From positions 110,738 to 174,737 of the forward strand of contig DPRR01000016.1 of the NCBI GenBank assembly GCA_003538625.1: a DNA stretch of 64,000 nucleotides, in the 5' to 3' direction. The position numbers and the translations under genes are program-made. Source of the DNA: Ignavibacteriales bacterium (GTDB lineage: Bacteria; Bacteroidota; Ignavibacteria; Ignavibacteriales; Ignavibacteriaceae). The notes below the pieces were generated by a model. The model worked only from the letters and a program-made list of their open reading frames with translations. It ran no database searches and was not told the origin of the DNA. Shown in pieces: positions 8,366 through 16,145 of the stretch. How positions within the stretch are numbered: the stretch's first letter is position 1; each line of letters starts with the position of its first letter.

Positions 8366-9889
8366 TTAATTATTGAGTGAACGAATGTGCATTTGAATTA
8401 ATTTCTTTTTATCAATCTTACCTGCTTCACTTTTTGGAAGCTCGGATAAAAATTCTACGTACTTTGGGATTTTATACTTTGCAAGGTTTCCTAAGCAGAA
8501 TTCCTTGATTTCAATTTCATTTAATGTTTGATTGTCTTTTAAAACAATGTACGCTTTTCCAACTTCCCCCCATTTTTCATCTTCTACTCCGATTACTGCA
8601 ACTTCTTTAATCTTTTCATTTGTGTAGAGATAAGATTCAATTTCGGCAGGAAAAACATTTTCACCACCGCTTATATACATGTTTTTTTTGCGATCAACTA
8701 CATAGAAATAACCATCTTGATCTTGCTTTACTAAATCACCTGTGTGAAACCATCCATCTGTGATTGTTTCTTTTGTCGCTTTTTCATTTCGCCAATAACC
8801 TGGAGTAACAACCGGGGACTTGAGCCATAACTCTCCAACTTCATCGGCAGCACATTCGGTTTTATCCTCTTTAACAATTTTTGCATCGATATAAAAATTT
8901 GAAAATCCAATTGATCCTTTTTTTCTTATTGCATCATCCTGATGAAGAGAAAAACAATTTGGTCCAACTTCTGTGAGCCCAAATCCTTGTCTTATAAAAA
9001 CACCTTTGTTGTGCCAGGTATTTATTAATGGAATCGGCATTGGTGCACCACCTACAATTGCATAACGGACAGAAGATAGATCAACTTTATTAAAGTAAGG
9101 AGAATCAGCCATCATCTGAAGCATTGTTGGAACTCCGAAAAGTATTGTTGCTTTTTCTTTTTCCATTAATTGCAAAATCAAATCAGCATCAAATTGTGTT
9201 AGCAATGTATGTGATGCACCGTGATGCAAGAATGGAGTGAATAAAACATTCCAACCACCTGTGTGAAAGAAAGGTGCAAAACTTTGTGTATGATCACTCG
9301 AGTGAAGATCTAGACGTAAGCCTGTGTTGATGGAATTCCAGAAAAGCATTTTATGAGTAATGATAACGCCTTTAGAAAGTCCCGTTGTACCAGCGGTAAA
9401 GAGAATCATTACAGCATCATCTTCAGTAAAGATCTCTTTTGATGTAAAATTTGATTTGATATTATTTTCTAAAAGGAACTTACTTATTTCAGAAAGTTTG
9501 TTTACAACTGCTATTTTATTAACAGATGAAAGTTTTGGAATATGATCAGCGAACTCTTCATCATAAAAAAATAATTTTGGGTCAGCATCATAAATTAGTA
9601 TATCAAGTTCGCGTGGCATCAATCTGAAATTTAGCGGAACAAGCAATGCACCAATTTTTATACAAGCAAGAAATAGAATTACATGTTCAGCTTTATTTTT
9701 TGAATAGATAGCAATGCGATCGCCTTTTTTAATCTTGTATTGATCAACAAGGTAAGAGGCAAGAGAATTAGTTCTTAAATTAAAATCGGAGTAACTCCAC
9801 TGCATATCACGTTGATGTTCTCGTAAAAACATTCTGTTAGGTGTGTAAGTTGCCCATTTGGCAAGCCAGTCTGTTTGAAAATTATGCAT
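8366..9889 (-). CDS. Acyl-CoA synthetase / AMP-dependent ligase
   Basis: 507 residues of the ANL superfamily. The AMP-binding P-loop F-T-A-G-T-T-G-L-S-K-G is at about 164-174, the A8 region G-W-F-H-T-G-D with D-R-K-K-N-M-Y-I-S-G-G-E-N follows, and the catalytic Lys491 sits in P-K-S-E-A-G-K. The family activates a carboxylic acid to an acyl-adenylate and then a CoA thioester. Length and motifs fit FadD-like medium- or long-chain or aryl ligases; the exact acid cannot be read from the sequence. The start overlaps the upstream symporter gene by eight bases, strong evidence for coupled expression with an importer for the same acid. Confidence 0.88.
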   Translation of the reverse strand: MHNFQTDWLAKWATYTPNRMFLREHQRDMQWSYSDFNLRTNSLASYLVDQYKIKKGDRIAIYSKNKAEHVILFLACIKIGALLVPLNFRLMPRELDILIYDADPKLFFYDEEFADHIPKLSSVNKIAVVNKLSEISKFLLENNIKSNFTSKEIFTEDDAVMILFTAGTTGLSKGVIITHKMLFWNSINTGLRLDLHSSDHTQSFAPFFHTGGWNVLFTPFLHHGASHTLLTQFDADLILQLMEKEKATILFGVPTMLQMMADSPYFNKVDLSSVRYAIVGGAPMPIPLINTWHNKGVFIRQGFGLTEVGPNCFSLHQDDAIRKKGSIGFSNFYIDAKIVKEDKTECAADEVGELWLKSPVVTPGYWRNEKATKETITDGWFHTGDLVKQDQDGYFYVVDRKKNMYISGGENVFPAEIESYLYTNEKIKEVAVIGVEDEKWGEVGKAYIVLKDNQTLNEIEIKEFCLGNLAKYKIPKYVEFLSELPKSEAGKIDKKKLIQMHIRSLNN

Positions 9890-11399
9890 CAGCTTTTCTC
9901 CTTGTAAAGAAGTAAACTAATCCACCAGATATAATTGATGCGGTGATTGCCATCGCTGCTGAAACTCCGGGATTTTGTCCGGTTGCAATGCTAAATGGCA
10001 CGCTAAGATTTCCGTAGAAGTAACTAAAGTGAACAACTATCGCAACTAAAGATGCGGTTATAACTGCTGCTTTTTGTGTGTCTTTTAAAAACATTCCAAA
10101 TAAAATTGGAACAAACGCAGCAGAGAAGTAAGCATACACTCCGTTCTGTGCAAATATTCCTACACTTAAATTCGGGTTTGTTAGTTGATCATAAGATAGA
10201 AAGATTGAGATAATTCCAATGGCAACAATTACAATTCTATTTGTAACTATTGTAGTTGATGAATTTTTCTTTTCATCTTTTGGAAAATATTTTCCAAGCA
10301 GTGGTTTGATAATATCTGCTGTAATAGATGTTGAAACGGATTGGATTAATCCTTCAAGTGTGGAAATACCCGCTGAGATTAATCCTAATACAACAATTAA
10401 CCCAATGTAAACTGGAAACTCACGAACGACGTAAGCGGAAACAACACCATCTAATTTTAATGGAACGCCATTTACGGTTAGATCAGGGAAAACTATTCTT
10501 GCATAGAGTCCAGTTATAACAACAATAAAGAATAACATTTGCGTAATAATACCGGCAGTTAAATACTTATTAACATCTTTATCAGTTTTTAAAAGTAAAG
10601 ATTTTGTAATGATGTGAGGCTGGCAAACTATTGCAACACCAATTACAATTTGAGTAAAAATAATTTCAAAATAATCTCTAAAAAGAAAACTTGTTTCGTT
10701 TGTGGGCTGCGTAAGTTTAGGATCAATTGCAGATAGTTTTTCAAGAAATCCATGAATTCCGTTTGAGAAATGTTCATAACCTGAACCAAGAAGAATAAAT
10801 GCAACAACTATCATAATTACGGCTTGTACAGTATTTGTGTAAACCATTGAGTTTGCACCACCAAACATCATATAACCAAAAATGAAAACTACAAGTCCGA
10901 TTAAAACAGAGAGTTCGCTAGCGTTTAGTGTTTTGGATAGAACTTTTGTTAGTCCAACGCAAATCAAAACTATAAAAGTGATAAGTAATAACGTAAGGAA
11001 TGCAAAAAATAAAGCATAGCCTTTGCTCTTATATCTTGTACCCATCCACTGAGCCATTGTTAATGCTTTAACACTGCTACCGTGCTTGCGAAAACCCTTG
11101 GTTAGCAAAACTAGTGAAACCATTGCTGCGACAGGCATAACAAAAGCATAAGAAATTACTCCGCTTATTCCATAGTAAGCTATAAAACCCGGATTGATTA
11201 TAAATGTTGCTGCACTCGTCATAGAAGCAGCAAGTGCTAACCCAACAGCAATAGGAGAAAACGCAATATTACCAACAGCGTAATCACTTATGTTTTTAAT
11301 TTTGAGAGCACCGCGAATTACAAAAAATAAAATCACAGCGCTGTAAGTGATTACGAGAATCCATCCGGCAGTTACAAGTTCTTTAGAAGCAATATCCAT
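9882..11399 (-). CDS. Sodium:solute symporter (SSS family)
   Basis: 505 residues with about 13 hydrophobic segments. The N-terminal I-S-D-Y-A-V-G-N followed by S-M-T-S-A-A-T-F-I-I-N-P-G-F is the hallmark of the SSS family, and G-L-I-S-A-G-I-S-T-L-E-G-L-I-Q is the conserved mid-protein block with sodium-site serines. Members import monocarboxylates, sugars, proline or nucleosides with Na+. The eight-base overlap with the acyl-CoA ligase gene argues for a carboxylate substrate. It begins 17 bases after the KAS III-like gene. Inner membrane. Confidence 0.88.
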   Translation of the reverse strand: MDIASKELVTAGWILVITYSAVILFFVIRGALKIKNISDYAVGNIAFSPIAVGLALAASMTSAATFIINPGFIAYYGISGVISYAFVMPVAAMVSLVLLTKGFRKHGSSVKALTMAQWMGTRYKSKGYALFFAFLTLLLITFIVLICVGLTKVLSKTLNASELSVLIGLVVFIFGYMMFGGANSMVYTNTVQAVIMIVVAFILLGSGYEHFSNGIHGFLEKLSAIDPKLTQPTNETSFLFRDYFEIIFTQIVIGVAIVCQPHIITKSLLLKTDKDVNKYLTAGIITQMLFFIVVITGLYARIVFPDLTVNGVPLKLDGVVSAYVVREFPVYIGLIVVLGLISAGISTLEGLIQSVSTSITADIIKPLLGKYFPKDEKKNSSTTIVTNRIVIVAIGIISIFLSYDQLTNPNLSVGIFAQNGVYAYFSAAFVPILFGMFLKDTQKAAVITASLVAIVVHFSYFYGNLSVPFSIATGQNPGVSAAMAITASIISGGLVYFFTRRKADA

Positions 11400-11416
11400 A
11401 AATGATATTTATATTT

Positions 11417-12409
11417 TTACATTTTAAAAATTGATAGAGCAAATGCTAATCCGCCACCAGAACCAATGAATAAAATTAAATCTCCTTTTTTGATTAAACC
11501 TTTTCTATTCGCATCATCAAAAGCCATTGGTATGCAGGCAGAACCTGTATAACCAAAGTATTCCATAATCGTATGACCTTTAGATCTGTCAACTGCAAGA
11601 TTATCAAGTGTTTCCCAGATAGAATTAATATTTATCTGTGTAATGAAGTAATGATTAATATCTTTTGGTTTTATATTAATTTCATCACAGGCTTCTTTAA
11701 TCATTCGTGTCCAGGTTATAGGATTTGTTTCCTTAGGAAATTTTTTAATGAACTTTAATAAGTGATCTTTATTATCTAAAACTTTTTGAGTAACGGGCAT
11801 ATGAGTTCCACCTGCATAAATTCCCATCCAGTCACAATATTGTCCCTCAGTATAAAGTTTGCTTGTAAGAAATCCTTCTAATTCATTTTCTGTTGATGTG
11901 AGAAGAACACCTGCGGCTCCATCAGCAAAAAGCGTTACTGTTTTTTTGTCTGCAAGATTTAGATATTTGCTCATAGCATAAGCACCGATAACAAGCACCT
12001 TATTATACTTTTTATCCGAGCGAATATATTTTGATGCAATATCAAGTGCGGTTACAAAACCAGCACAAGCAGTATTAACATCAAAAGTGCCAGCCTTAAT
12101 TGCACCAATTCTAAATTGTACTACCGATGCAGTAGAGGGAGAAATATATTCCGGTGTATCAGTTGCAATGATTAACAAATCAAGTTCATCTGTTTTTACT
12201 TTAGCATTTTCTAAAATTACTTGTGCTGCTTCAACACAAAGATCAGCAGTCGATTGATTTTCATTGCACCATCTTCGCTCTTTAATTGTAAGATTTTCAC
12301 GAAGCCAGGTATCAACATCTTCCCCAAGCAATTCGTTGAAATAAGAATTTGGAACTACTCTTTCAGGAACAAACATTCCAGAGGAAACTATTTGAGCATT
12401 TCTCATCAT
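11417..12409 (-). CDS. KAS III (FabH)-like thiolase-fold protein with incomplete catalytic triad
   Basis: 330 residues of the FabH/KAS III fold: N-terminal I-V-S-S-G-M-F-V-P, active-site Cys115 in N-T-A-C-A-G-F, and the C-terminal G-S-G-G-G-L-A-F-A. FabH needs Cys-His-Asn; here the P-H-Q-A-N motif reads I-T-Q-I-N (His replaced by Thr257) and the Y-G-N-T-S motif reads F-G-Y-T-G (Asn replaced by Tyr287). Cys is kept, so acyl transfer to Cys is possible but the decarboxylating condensation of FabH is doubtful. Its ATG overlaps the SDR stop (ATGA), so the two are translationally coupled. Candidates are an acyltransferase, a thiolase-like enzyme or a non-catalytic partner. Confidence 0.8.
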   Translation of the reverse strand: MMRNAQIVSSGMFVPERVVPNSYFNELLGEDVDTWLRENLTIKERRWCNENQSTADLCVEAAQVILENAKVKTDELDLLIIATDTPEYISPSTASVVQFRIGAIKAGTFDVNTACAGFVTALDIASKYIRSDKKYNKVLVIGAYAMSKYLNLADKKTVTLFADGAAGVLLTSTENELEGFLTSKLYTEGQYCDWMGIYAGGTHMPVTQKVLDNKDHLLKFIKKFPKETNPITWTRMIKEACDEINIKPKDINHYFITQININSIWETLDNLAVDRSKGHTIMEYFGYTGSACIPMAFDDANRKGLIKKGDLILFIGSGGGLAFALSIFKM

Positions 12410-13149
12410 AAAACTAGTCCACCATCAACACTTAACACAGTTCCGGTTATATATTTTGCTTCATCACTTACTAAAAACAAATATGCATTTGCAATATCTT
12501 CTGGATCACCAAGTTTGCCAAGCGGAGTTTTTTCTTTTAACATTTCAATCACTTTTTCAGGAACAGTTTCTACCATTTCCGTGGCAATAAAGCCTGGAGC
12601 CACTGCATTAACATTTATTCCTTTTCTGCCTAACTCACGTGCCCAAACTTTTGTCATACCAATTATACCCGATTTTGTAGCAACATAGTTTGTCTGTCCA
12701 AAATTTCCGTACAATCCAACAACAGAAGAAGTGTTAACAATTTTACCGGACTTATTTTCAACCATAATTGGAGCAACTGCTTTGGTGCAATTAAAAACTC
12801 CTGTTAGATTAACATCAATAACCTGTTTCCATTGTTCAGCGGTCATTTTAAGAAGAGAAGCATCACGTGTAATTCCAGCATTGTTAATAAGAATATCAAT
12901 TTTTTTATGCTTCTCAACAATATTTTTTGCTGCCTCAGTTACTGACTCTAAACTTGTTACATCAACTTTTTGAAATTCAATTTTGTTGCTGAGACTTTTT
13001 AACTCTGAAATTGTTGAATTTGCTTTCTCTTCATTAACATCCCAAATAGTAACTGTTGCACCTTCTTCAGCAAAACGTTTAACAGTTGCTTTACCAATTC
13101 CTTGTGCACCGCCGGTTATAACAGCTATTTTGTTTTCTAATCTTTTCAT
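12406..13149 (-). CDS. FabG-like short-chain dehydrogenase/reductase
   Basis: 247 residues, a classical SDR. The NAD(P) loop G-G-A-Q-G-I-G is at 13-19, N-N-A-G at 89-92, catalytic Asn114, Ser142, Tyr155 and Lys159 (Y-V-A-T-K). The C-terminal Y-I-T-G-T-V-L-S-V-D-G-G is typical of 3-oxoacyl-ACP/CoA reductases. It is the first gene of the pathway set and overlaps the KAS III-like gene by four bases. A 20-base inverted repeat lies 22 bases upstream of the start and matches one in front of the MarR-type gene. A housekeeping fabG role is less likely because no acpP/fabF/fabD genes are near; beta-hydroxyacyl/ketoacyl redox in this pathway is the inference. Confidence 0.87.
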   Translation of the reverse strand: MKRLENKIAVITGGAQGIGKATVKRFAEEGATVTIWDVNEEKANSTISELKSLSNKIEFQKVDVTSLESVTEAAKNIVEKHKKIDILINNAGITRDASLLKMTAEQWKQVIDVNLTGVFNCTKAVAPIMVENKSGKIVNTSSVVGLYGNFGQTNYVATKSGIIGMTKVWARELGRKGINVNAVAPGFIATEMVETVPEKVIEMLKEKTPLGKLGDPEDIANAYLFLVSDEAKYITGTVLSVDGGLVL

Positions 13150-13170
13150 TTGATTTTCTTAAGTTTTTAA

Positions 13171-13190
13171 CGTTTGAAAATTATCAAACG
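13171..13190. promoter_or_regulatory. Operator-like inverted repeat upstream of the SDR gene
   Basis: CGTTTGA-AAATTA-TCAAACG, two perfect 7-base arms with a 6-base spacer, between the regulator gene and the first pathway gene and 22 bases before its start. A near-identical sequence lies at 13714-13733. Likely binding site of the MarR/GbsR-type regulator. Confidence 0.6.
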
Positions 13191-13213
13191 ACGATTTAAA
13201 ATTTTTTGATTTT

Positions 13214-13702
13214 TTATTTGTAAATCTTTTTTCTTTCTTTTGTCCAGGCAGTAAGAAAACTGTTAAAATGGATTTCCATTAAGAGATAAAACTTTTCCAT
13301 CTCCACCATCCGCTGGTCAACAGGATGAAGGGATCCGTTCTTTGCTGATTTGACTTTTTCTTTTAACTGCTTTGCAATACGAGTATTGTTTTTGATCAGC
13401 TCAAGATTATTACGGAAAGCATGTTCAAACACTTCAGGTTCAACTTCATAAAAATCTTTTCTGTTATTTCCTGGCATCCAAACTTTGCGGATAAGATGTT
13501 TATCTCGAAGTCTTCTTACAAGTTGACTGATTGGACCTTTGCTTCTTCCCAGCTGTTTTGTTATTTCATCAAGTGATAAAGGTTCAGGGGAGAAGAGGAG
13601 AAGTGCGATGATATGACCCATTAGCTTGCTTAACCCGAATGCTTTATAAGCATCACCAAAGCGCTGAATCAGTTCTTTTTTAATTTTTTCTTCGGTTGTC
13701 AT
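13214..13702 (-). CDS. MarR/GbsR-family transcriptional regulator
   Basis: 162 residues. Residues about 25-90 are a winged helix-turn-helix: L-S-L-D-E-I-T-K-Q-L-G-R-S-K-G-P-I-S-Q-L-V-R-R-L is a textbook HTH, followed by the wing G-N-N-R-K-D-F-Y-E-V. The N-terminal G-L-S-K-L-M-G and the C-terminal helical segment match the GbsR branch, whose members sense small organic ligands. It lies just upstream of the pathway genes on the same strand, with copies of one inverted repeat before its own start and before the SDR gene, so autoregulated repression of the pathway is the inference. Confidence 0.82.
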   Translation of the reverse strand: MTTEEKIKKELIQRFGDAYKAFGLSKLMGHIIALLLFSPEPLSLDEITKQLGRSKGPISQLVRRLRDKHLIRKVWMPGNNRKDFYEVEPEVFEHAFRNNLELIKNNTRIAKQLKEKVKSAKNGSLHPVDQRMVEMEKFYLLMEIHFNSFLTAWTKERKKIYK

Positions 13703-13713
13703 TTAGATTTTAA

Positions 13714-13733
13714 CTTTTGAAATTTTTCAAACG
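13714..13733. promoter_or_regulatory. Operator-like inverted repeat upstream of the MarR-type regulator
   Basis: CTTTTGA-AATTTT-TCAAACG: the same TTTGA-N6-TCAAA arms and spacing as 13171-13190, 12 bases before the regulator start. Probable autoregulatory operator. Confidence 0.55.
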
Positions 13734-13805
13734 TTAAAAACTTAACGCGAATTTCTTTTAAAGTCAAGAAAAACTTGTCTGATTATAAATTTAATTTTTT
13801 AGAAG

Positions 13806-14555
13806 CTACAGAGTGGATTTCAGTTTTGTTAGTCCGGTTTTGCTTACCGGCAGTTCTTTACCGTTCTTTAAAACTAATCGATAGGATTCTGTGTCTGTTT
13901 GTTCCAGGTGCTGCAGAAAATCCAGGTTGATTATATACGATCTATGAATACGGACAAATTGATTTTCATTTAAATGATTTTCAAAGTACTTCATAGTTTT
14001 TTGTTTTAGGAATCTTCCTTTTTCAGAATTGATCAGAACATAATCATCCTGTGCTTCAATCCATTTAATTTCTTCAACGGGTATAATTGTTATCTTACTT
14101 CCATCTTTAATCACAACACGCTCAAGAAATTCAATTTTTTCATCTCTGTTTTTTATGATATTTTCAATTGCTGAGTTTTGCTGGAATCTATCGCCTAATT
14201 GAGAAATAGCTTTTTGTAATGCATTCGAAAATCGTTCTTCTGAAAAAGGTTTTAAAAGATAGTCAACAGCACTAACCTCAAAGGCTTTGATTGCAAAGTG
14301 ATCATAAGCAGTGGTAAAAATAATTATCGGAGGGTCTTCCAGAAGTTCGAGCATTTCAAAGCCGTTTAATTTTGGCATCTGGATATCCAGAAAAATAAGA
14401 TCTGGCTTCAATTCATTTATCTTTTTTATTGCATCAAATCCATTTGAACATTCGGCAAGAATTTCAACATCGCTTCTGTTTGCCAGATAATTTTTGGTAA
14501 TCTGTCTAGCAAGCGATTCATCATCAATGATAATAATTTTTATTTTGTCCTTCAT
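13806..14555 (-). CDS. LytTR-family response regulator
   Basis: 249 residues. Receiver domain at about 4-120 with acidic pocket I-I-D-D-E, phosphoacceptor Asp in F-L-D-I-Q-M-P (about 57), Thr in F-T-T-A-Y-D and Lys in L-K-P-F. Residues about 145-249 are a LytTR DNA-binding domain: I-K-W-I-E-A-Q-D-D-Y and F-V-R-I-H-R-S-Y-I-I-N. The partner histidine kinase lies just upstream but is separated by the GxxExxY unit; only 13 bases lie between the unit's hairpin and this start, so expression may depend on read-through. Confidence 0.92.
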   Translation of the reverse strand: MKDKIKIIIIDDESLARQITKNYLANRSDVEILAECSNGFDAIKKINELKPDLIFLDIQMPKLNGFEMLELLEDPPIIIFTTAYDHFAIKAFEVSAVDYLLKPFSEERFSNALQKAISQLGDRFQQNSAIENIIKNRDEKIEFLERVVIKDGSKITIIPVEEIKWIEAQDDYVLINSEKGRFLKQKTMKYFENHLNENQFVRIHRSYIINLDFLQHLEQTDTESYRLVLKNGKELPVSKTGLTKLKSTL

Positions 14556-14568
14556 ATTCTTTCCTGAA

Positions 14569-14636
14569 TTAGTGCTAAATTCGTGTTAATTAGTGGAAGA
14601 AAAGAACCGCCACGAATTAACACGAATTTCACGAAT
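14569..14636. repeat. Palindromic repeat, left copy flanking the GxxExxY pseudogene
   Basis: ATTCGTGTTAATTAGTGG (from 14579) and its inverted partner CCAC-GAATTAACACGAAT (ending about 14627) enclose about 13 bases and form a strong hairpin. The same sequence recurs at 15019-15079. It abuts the stop codon of the GxxExxY gene (14636-14638). Confidence 0.8.
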
Positions 14637-15010
14637 TATAAAACCAATCTTTTGTATTTAAGTGAGTCTTCTCCAAAGTTGACAATTATTCCAAGTTTAC
14701 ATTTAGATGTTGCAAGATAATTTAACATAAGTTTAGTGAATTCATCAGCAATCCCACTTACTGCTTTAACTTCAAGAATAATATCTTCATACACAACAAA
14801 ATCAGCAAAAAATTTATGCGGCAATATAACTCCCTTATAATCTATTTTGTATTCCTTTTCTCTCGAATAAGGAATATTTGCAAGTCGAAATTCTTATTCG
14901 ATTGCATCTTTATATACGATTTCTAAGAATCCACGTCCTAAATATCTATGTACCTCCATAGAAATACCAATAATTTTATAGAATTCTTCTTTGTAGATTA
15001 GGTCAGTCAT
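14636..15010 (-). pseudogene. GxxExxY protein (PD-(D/E)XK superfamily), interrupted by one stop codon
   Basis: From ATG 15010 the frame reads 38 codons including the family motif G-F-L-E-I-V-Y (residues 27-33), meets TAA at 14896-14894 (codon 39), and continues in the same frame to TAA at 14636 with H-K-F-F-A-D-F...D-I-I-L-E-V-K, the nuclease-like D...E-x-K part. A single base change would restore a gene of 124 codons, so the damage is recent or a sequencing error. Known members are about 120-130 residues and placed in the PDDEXK_3 family (PF13366); their role is not established. It sits between two copies of a hairpin repeat and between a kinase gene and its regulator. Confidence 0.82.
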
Positions 15011-15018
15011 ACTTTTAA

Positions 15019-15079
15019 ATTAGTGTCTAATTCGTGTTAATTAGTGGTAACAATGCTGCCACTAATTAACACGAATTTC
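15019..15079. repeat. Palindromic repeat, right copy flanking the GxxExxY pseudogene
   Basis: ATTCGTGTTAATTAGTGG and CCACTAATTAACACGAAT form a near-perfect 18-bp stem around an 11-base loop. It matches the copy at 14569-14636. The kinase stop codon TGA (15080-15078) overlaps its right edge. Confidence 0.85.
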
Positions 15080-16136
15080 AGGAAATAGTTTTTAAAGGAA
15101 TAAAAATGTTTACTATAAATTTACCACTCTCTTTTTTTATTTCCATCAAATTATCCTGCTGATAAATTAATGATAATCTATCTTTGATGTTTTTTAATCC
15201 AACACCAGCACCTTTTCTATGCGATTCTCCCTCAAAACTATTGCATACGGATATTTTCAGGAAGTCATCTTTTTTTGTACAGGTTAATTTTATAATAACT
15301 GTTTCGAGAGTTTCGTACACTGCATGCTTAATTGCGTTTTCAAACAACGGTTGAAGTATCATGCTTGGAATTTCTGTTTTCCCGCAATCTTCATGTAATT
15401 CTTCAACATAATTAAATTTATCTTCAAATCTTATTTTCTCTATATCAAGATATAGTTTAATATTTTTTAATTCTTCATTAAGACTATTTTTCTGTCTGTC
15501 GTTATAAGCAAGGGTGTAGCGTAAAAAATCCGCTAGTTTTATAATCATCTGCTTAGCTTTTTTGGGATCTATTTCGGTTAACGCACTCATTGAGTTTAAA
15601 CTATTAAAAATAAAATGCGGGTTTATCTGGAATTTAAGTGAACGTAATTCAGCTTCAGTAACAAGATTTTTTAGTTCTTTTTCTTTTATAGTTCTCTCCT
15701 GAAAATCAGAATAATAAATTACCACATAATAAAATGCGGTCAGCAGAAAATAGTAAAGTATACCGATTATAAATCTTGATTTAATTGTTTTGATAAAAAA
15801 ATCACCGAATTGTTCAGTATCATTTACAAGACTGATTACAATAAAATAACCAAGTGCCAGCCACACAATTGAAATTAAAATTCCCCCGCCAAAATGCGTT
15901 AGAATAATTTTTGAGATCTGGTTATTTTCAATAGAAAGGTAAACTGAAGAATACCAAAAACTTAATCCGAGCGCTGCAATTAATAAGTTAAAGGTTACAG
16001 CATCAGCAACGGAAATCGAAAATGTTGCTTTGCTTTCAAGAGTAATCAGATTGATGTACAACACTGTTATGGTTATAACAAATAACAGATATAATAAAAT
16101 ACTTTTAGGACTCTTTAGTATAGGATTACTAGACAT
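15078..16136 (-). CDS. LytS/YehU-type sensor histidine kinase
   Basis: 352 residues. About four transmembrane helices occupy residues 10-155, then the His_kinase domain: F-Q-I-N-P-H-F-I-F-N-S-L-N with the phosphorylated His, followed by L-S-D-F-L-R-Y-T-L-like helix and an ATPase domain with Q-P-L-F-E-N-A-I-K-H-A (N box) and G-V-G-L-K-N-I-K-D-R-L (G box). No extracytoplasmic sensor domain is visible; the signal may be sensed in the membrane. It starts 9 bases after the LiaF-like gene. Partner of the LytTR regulator. Confidence 0.9.
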   Translation of the reverse strand: MSSNPILKSPKSILLYLLFVITITVLYINLITLESKATFSISVADAVTFNLLIAALGLSFWYSSVYLSIENNQISKIILTHFGGGILISIVWLALGYFIVISLVNDTEQFGDFFIKTIKSRFIIGILYYFLLTAFYYVVIYYSDFQERTIKEKELKNLVTEAELRSLKFQINPHFIFNSLNSMSALTEIDPKKAKQMIIKLADFLRYTLAYNDRQKNSLNEELKNIKLYLDIEKIRFEDKFNYVEELHEDCGKTEIPSMILQPLFENAIKHAVYETLETVIIKLTCTKKDDFLKISVCNSFEGESHRKGAGVGLKNIKDRLSLIYQQDNLMEIKKESGKFIVNIFIPLKTIS

Positions 16137-16145
16137 ATCTGATTA

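Noticed and set aside
3904..13149. OleABCD olefin synthesis cluster (thiolase-like, hydrolase, ligase, SDR)
   Set aside because: The set of folds is similar, but the SDR is of short FabG type rather than extended OleD, the ligase looks like an ordinary acyl-CoA synthetase, and the KAS III-like protein lacks the catalytic His and Asn used by OleA.
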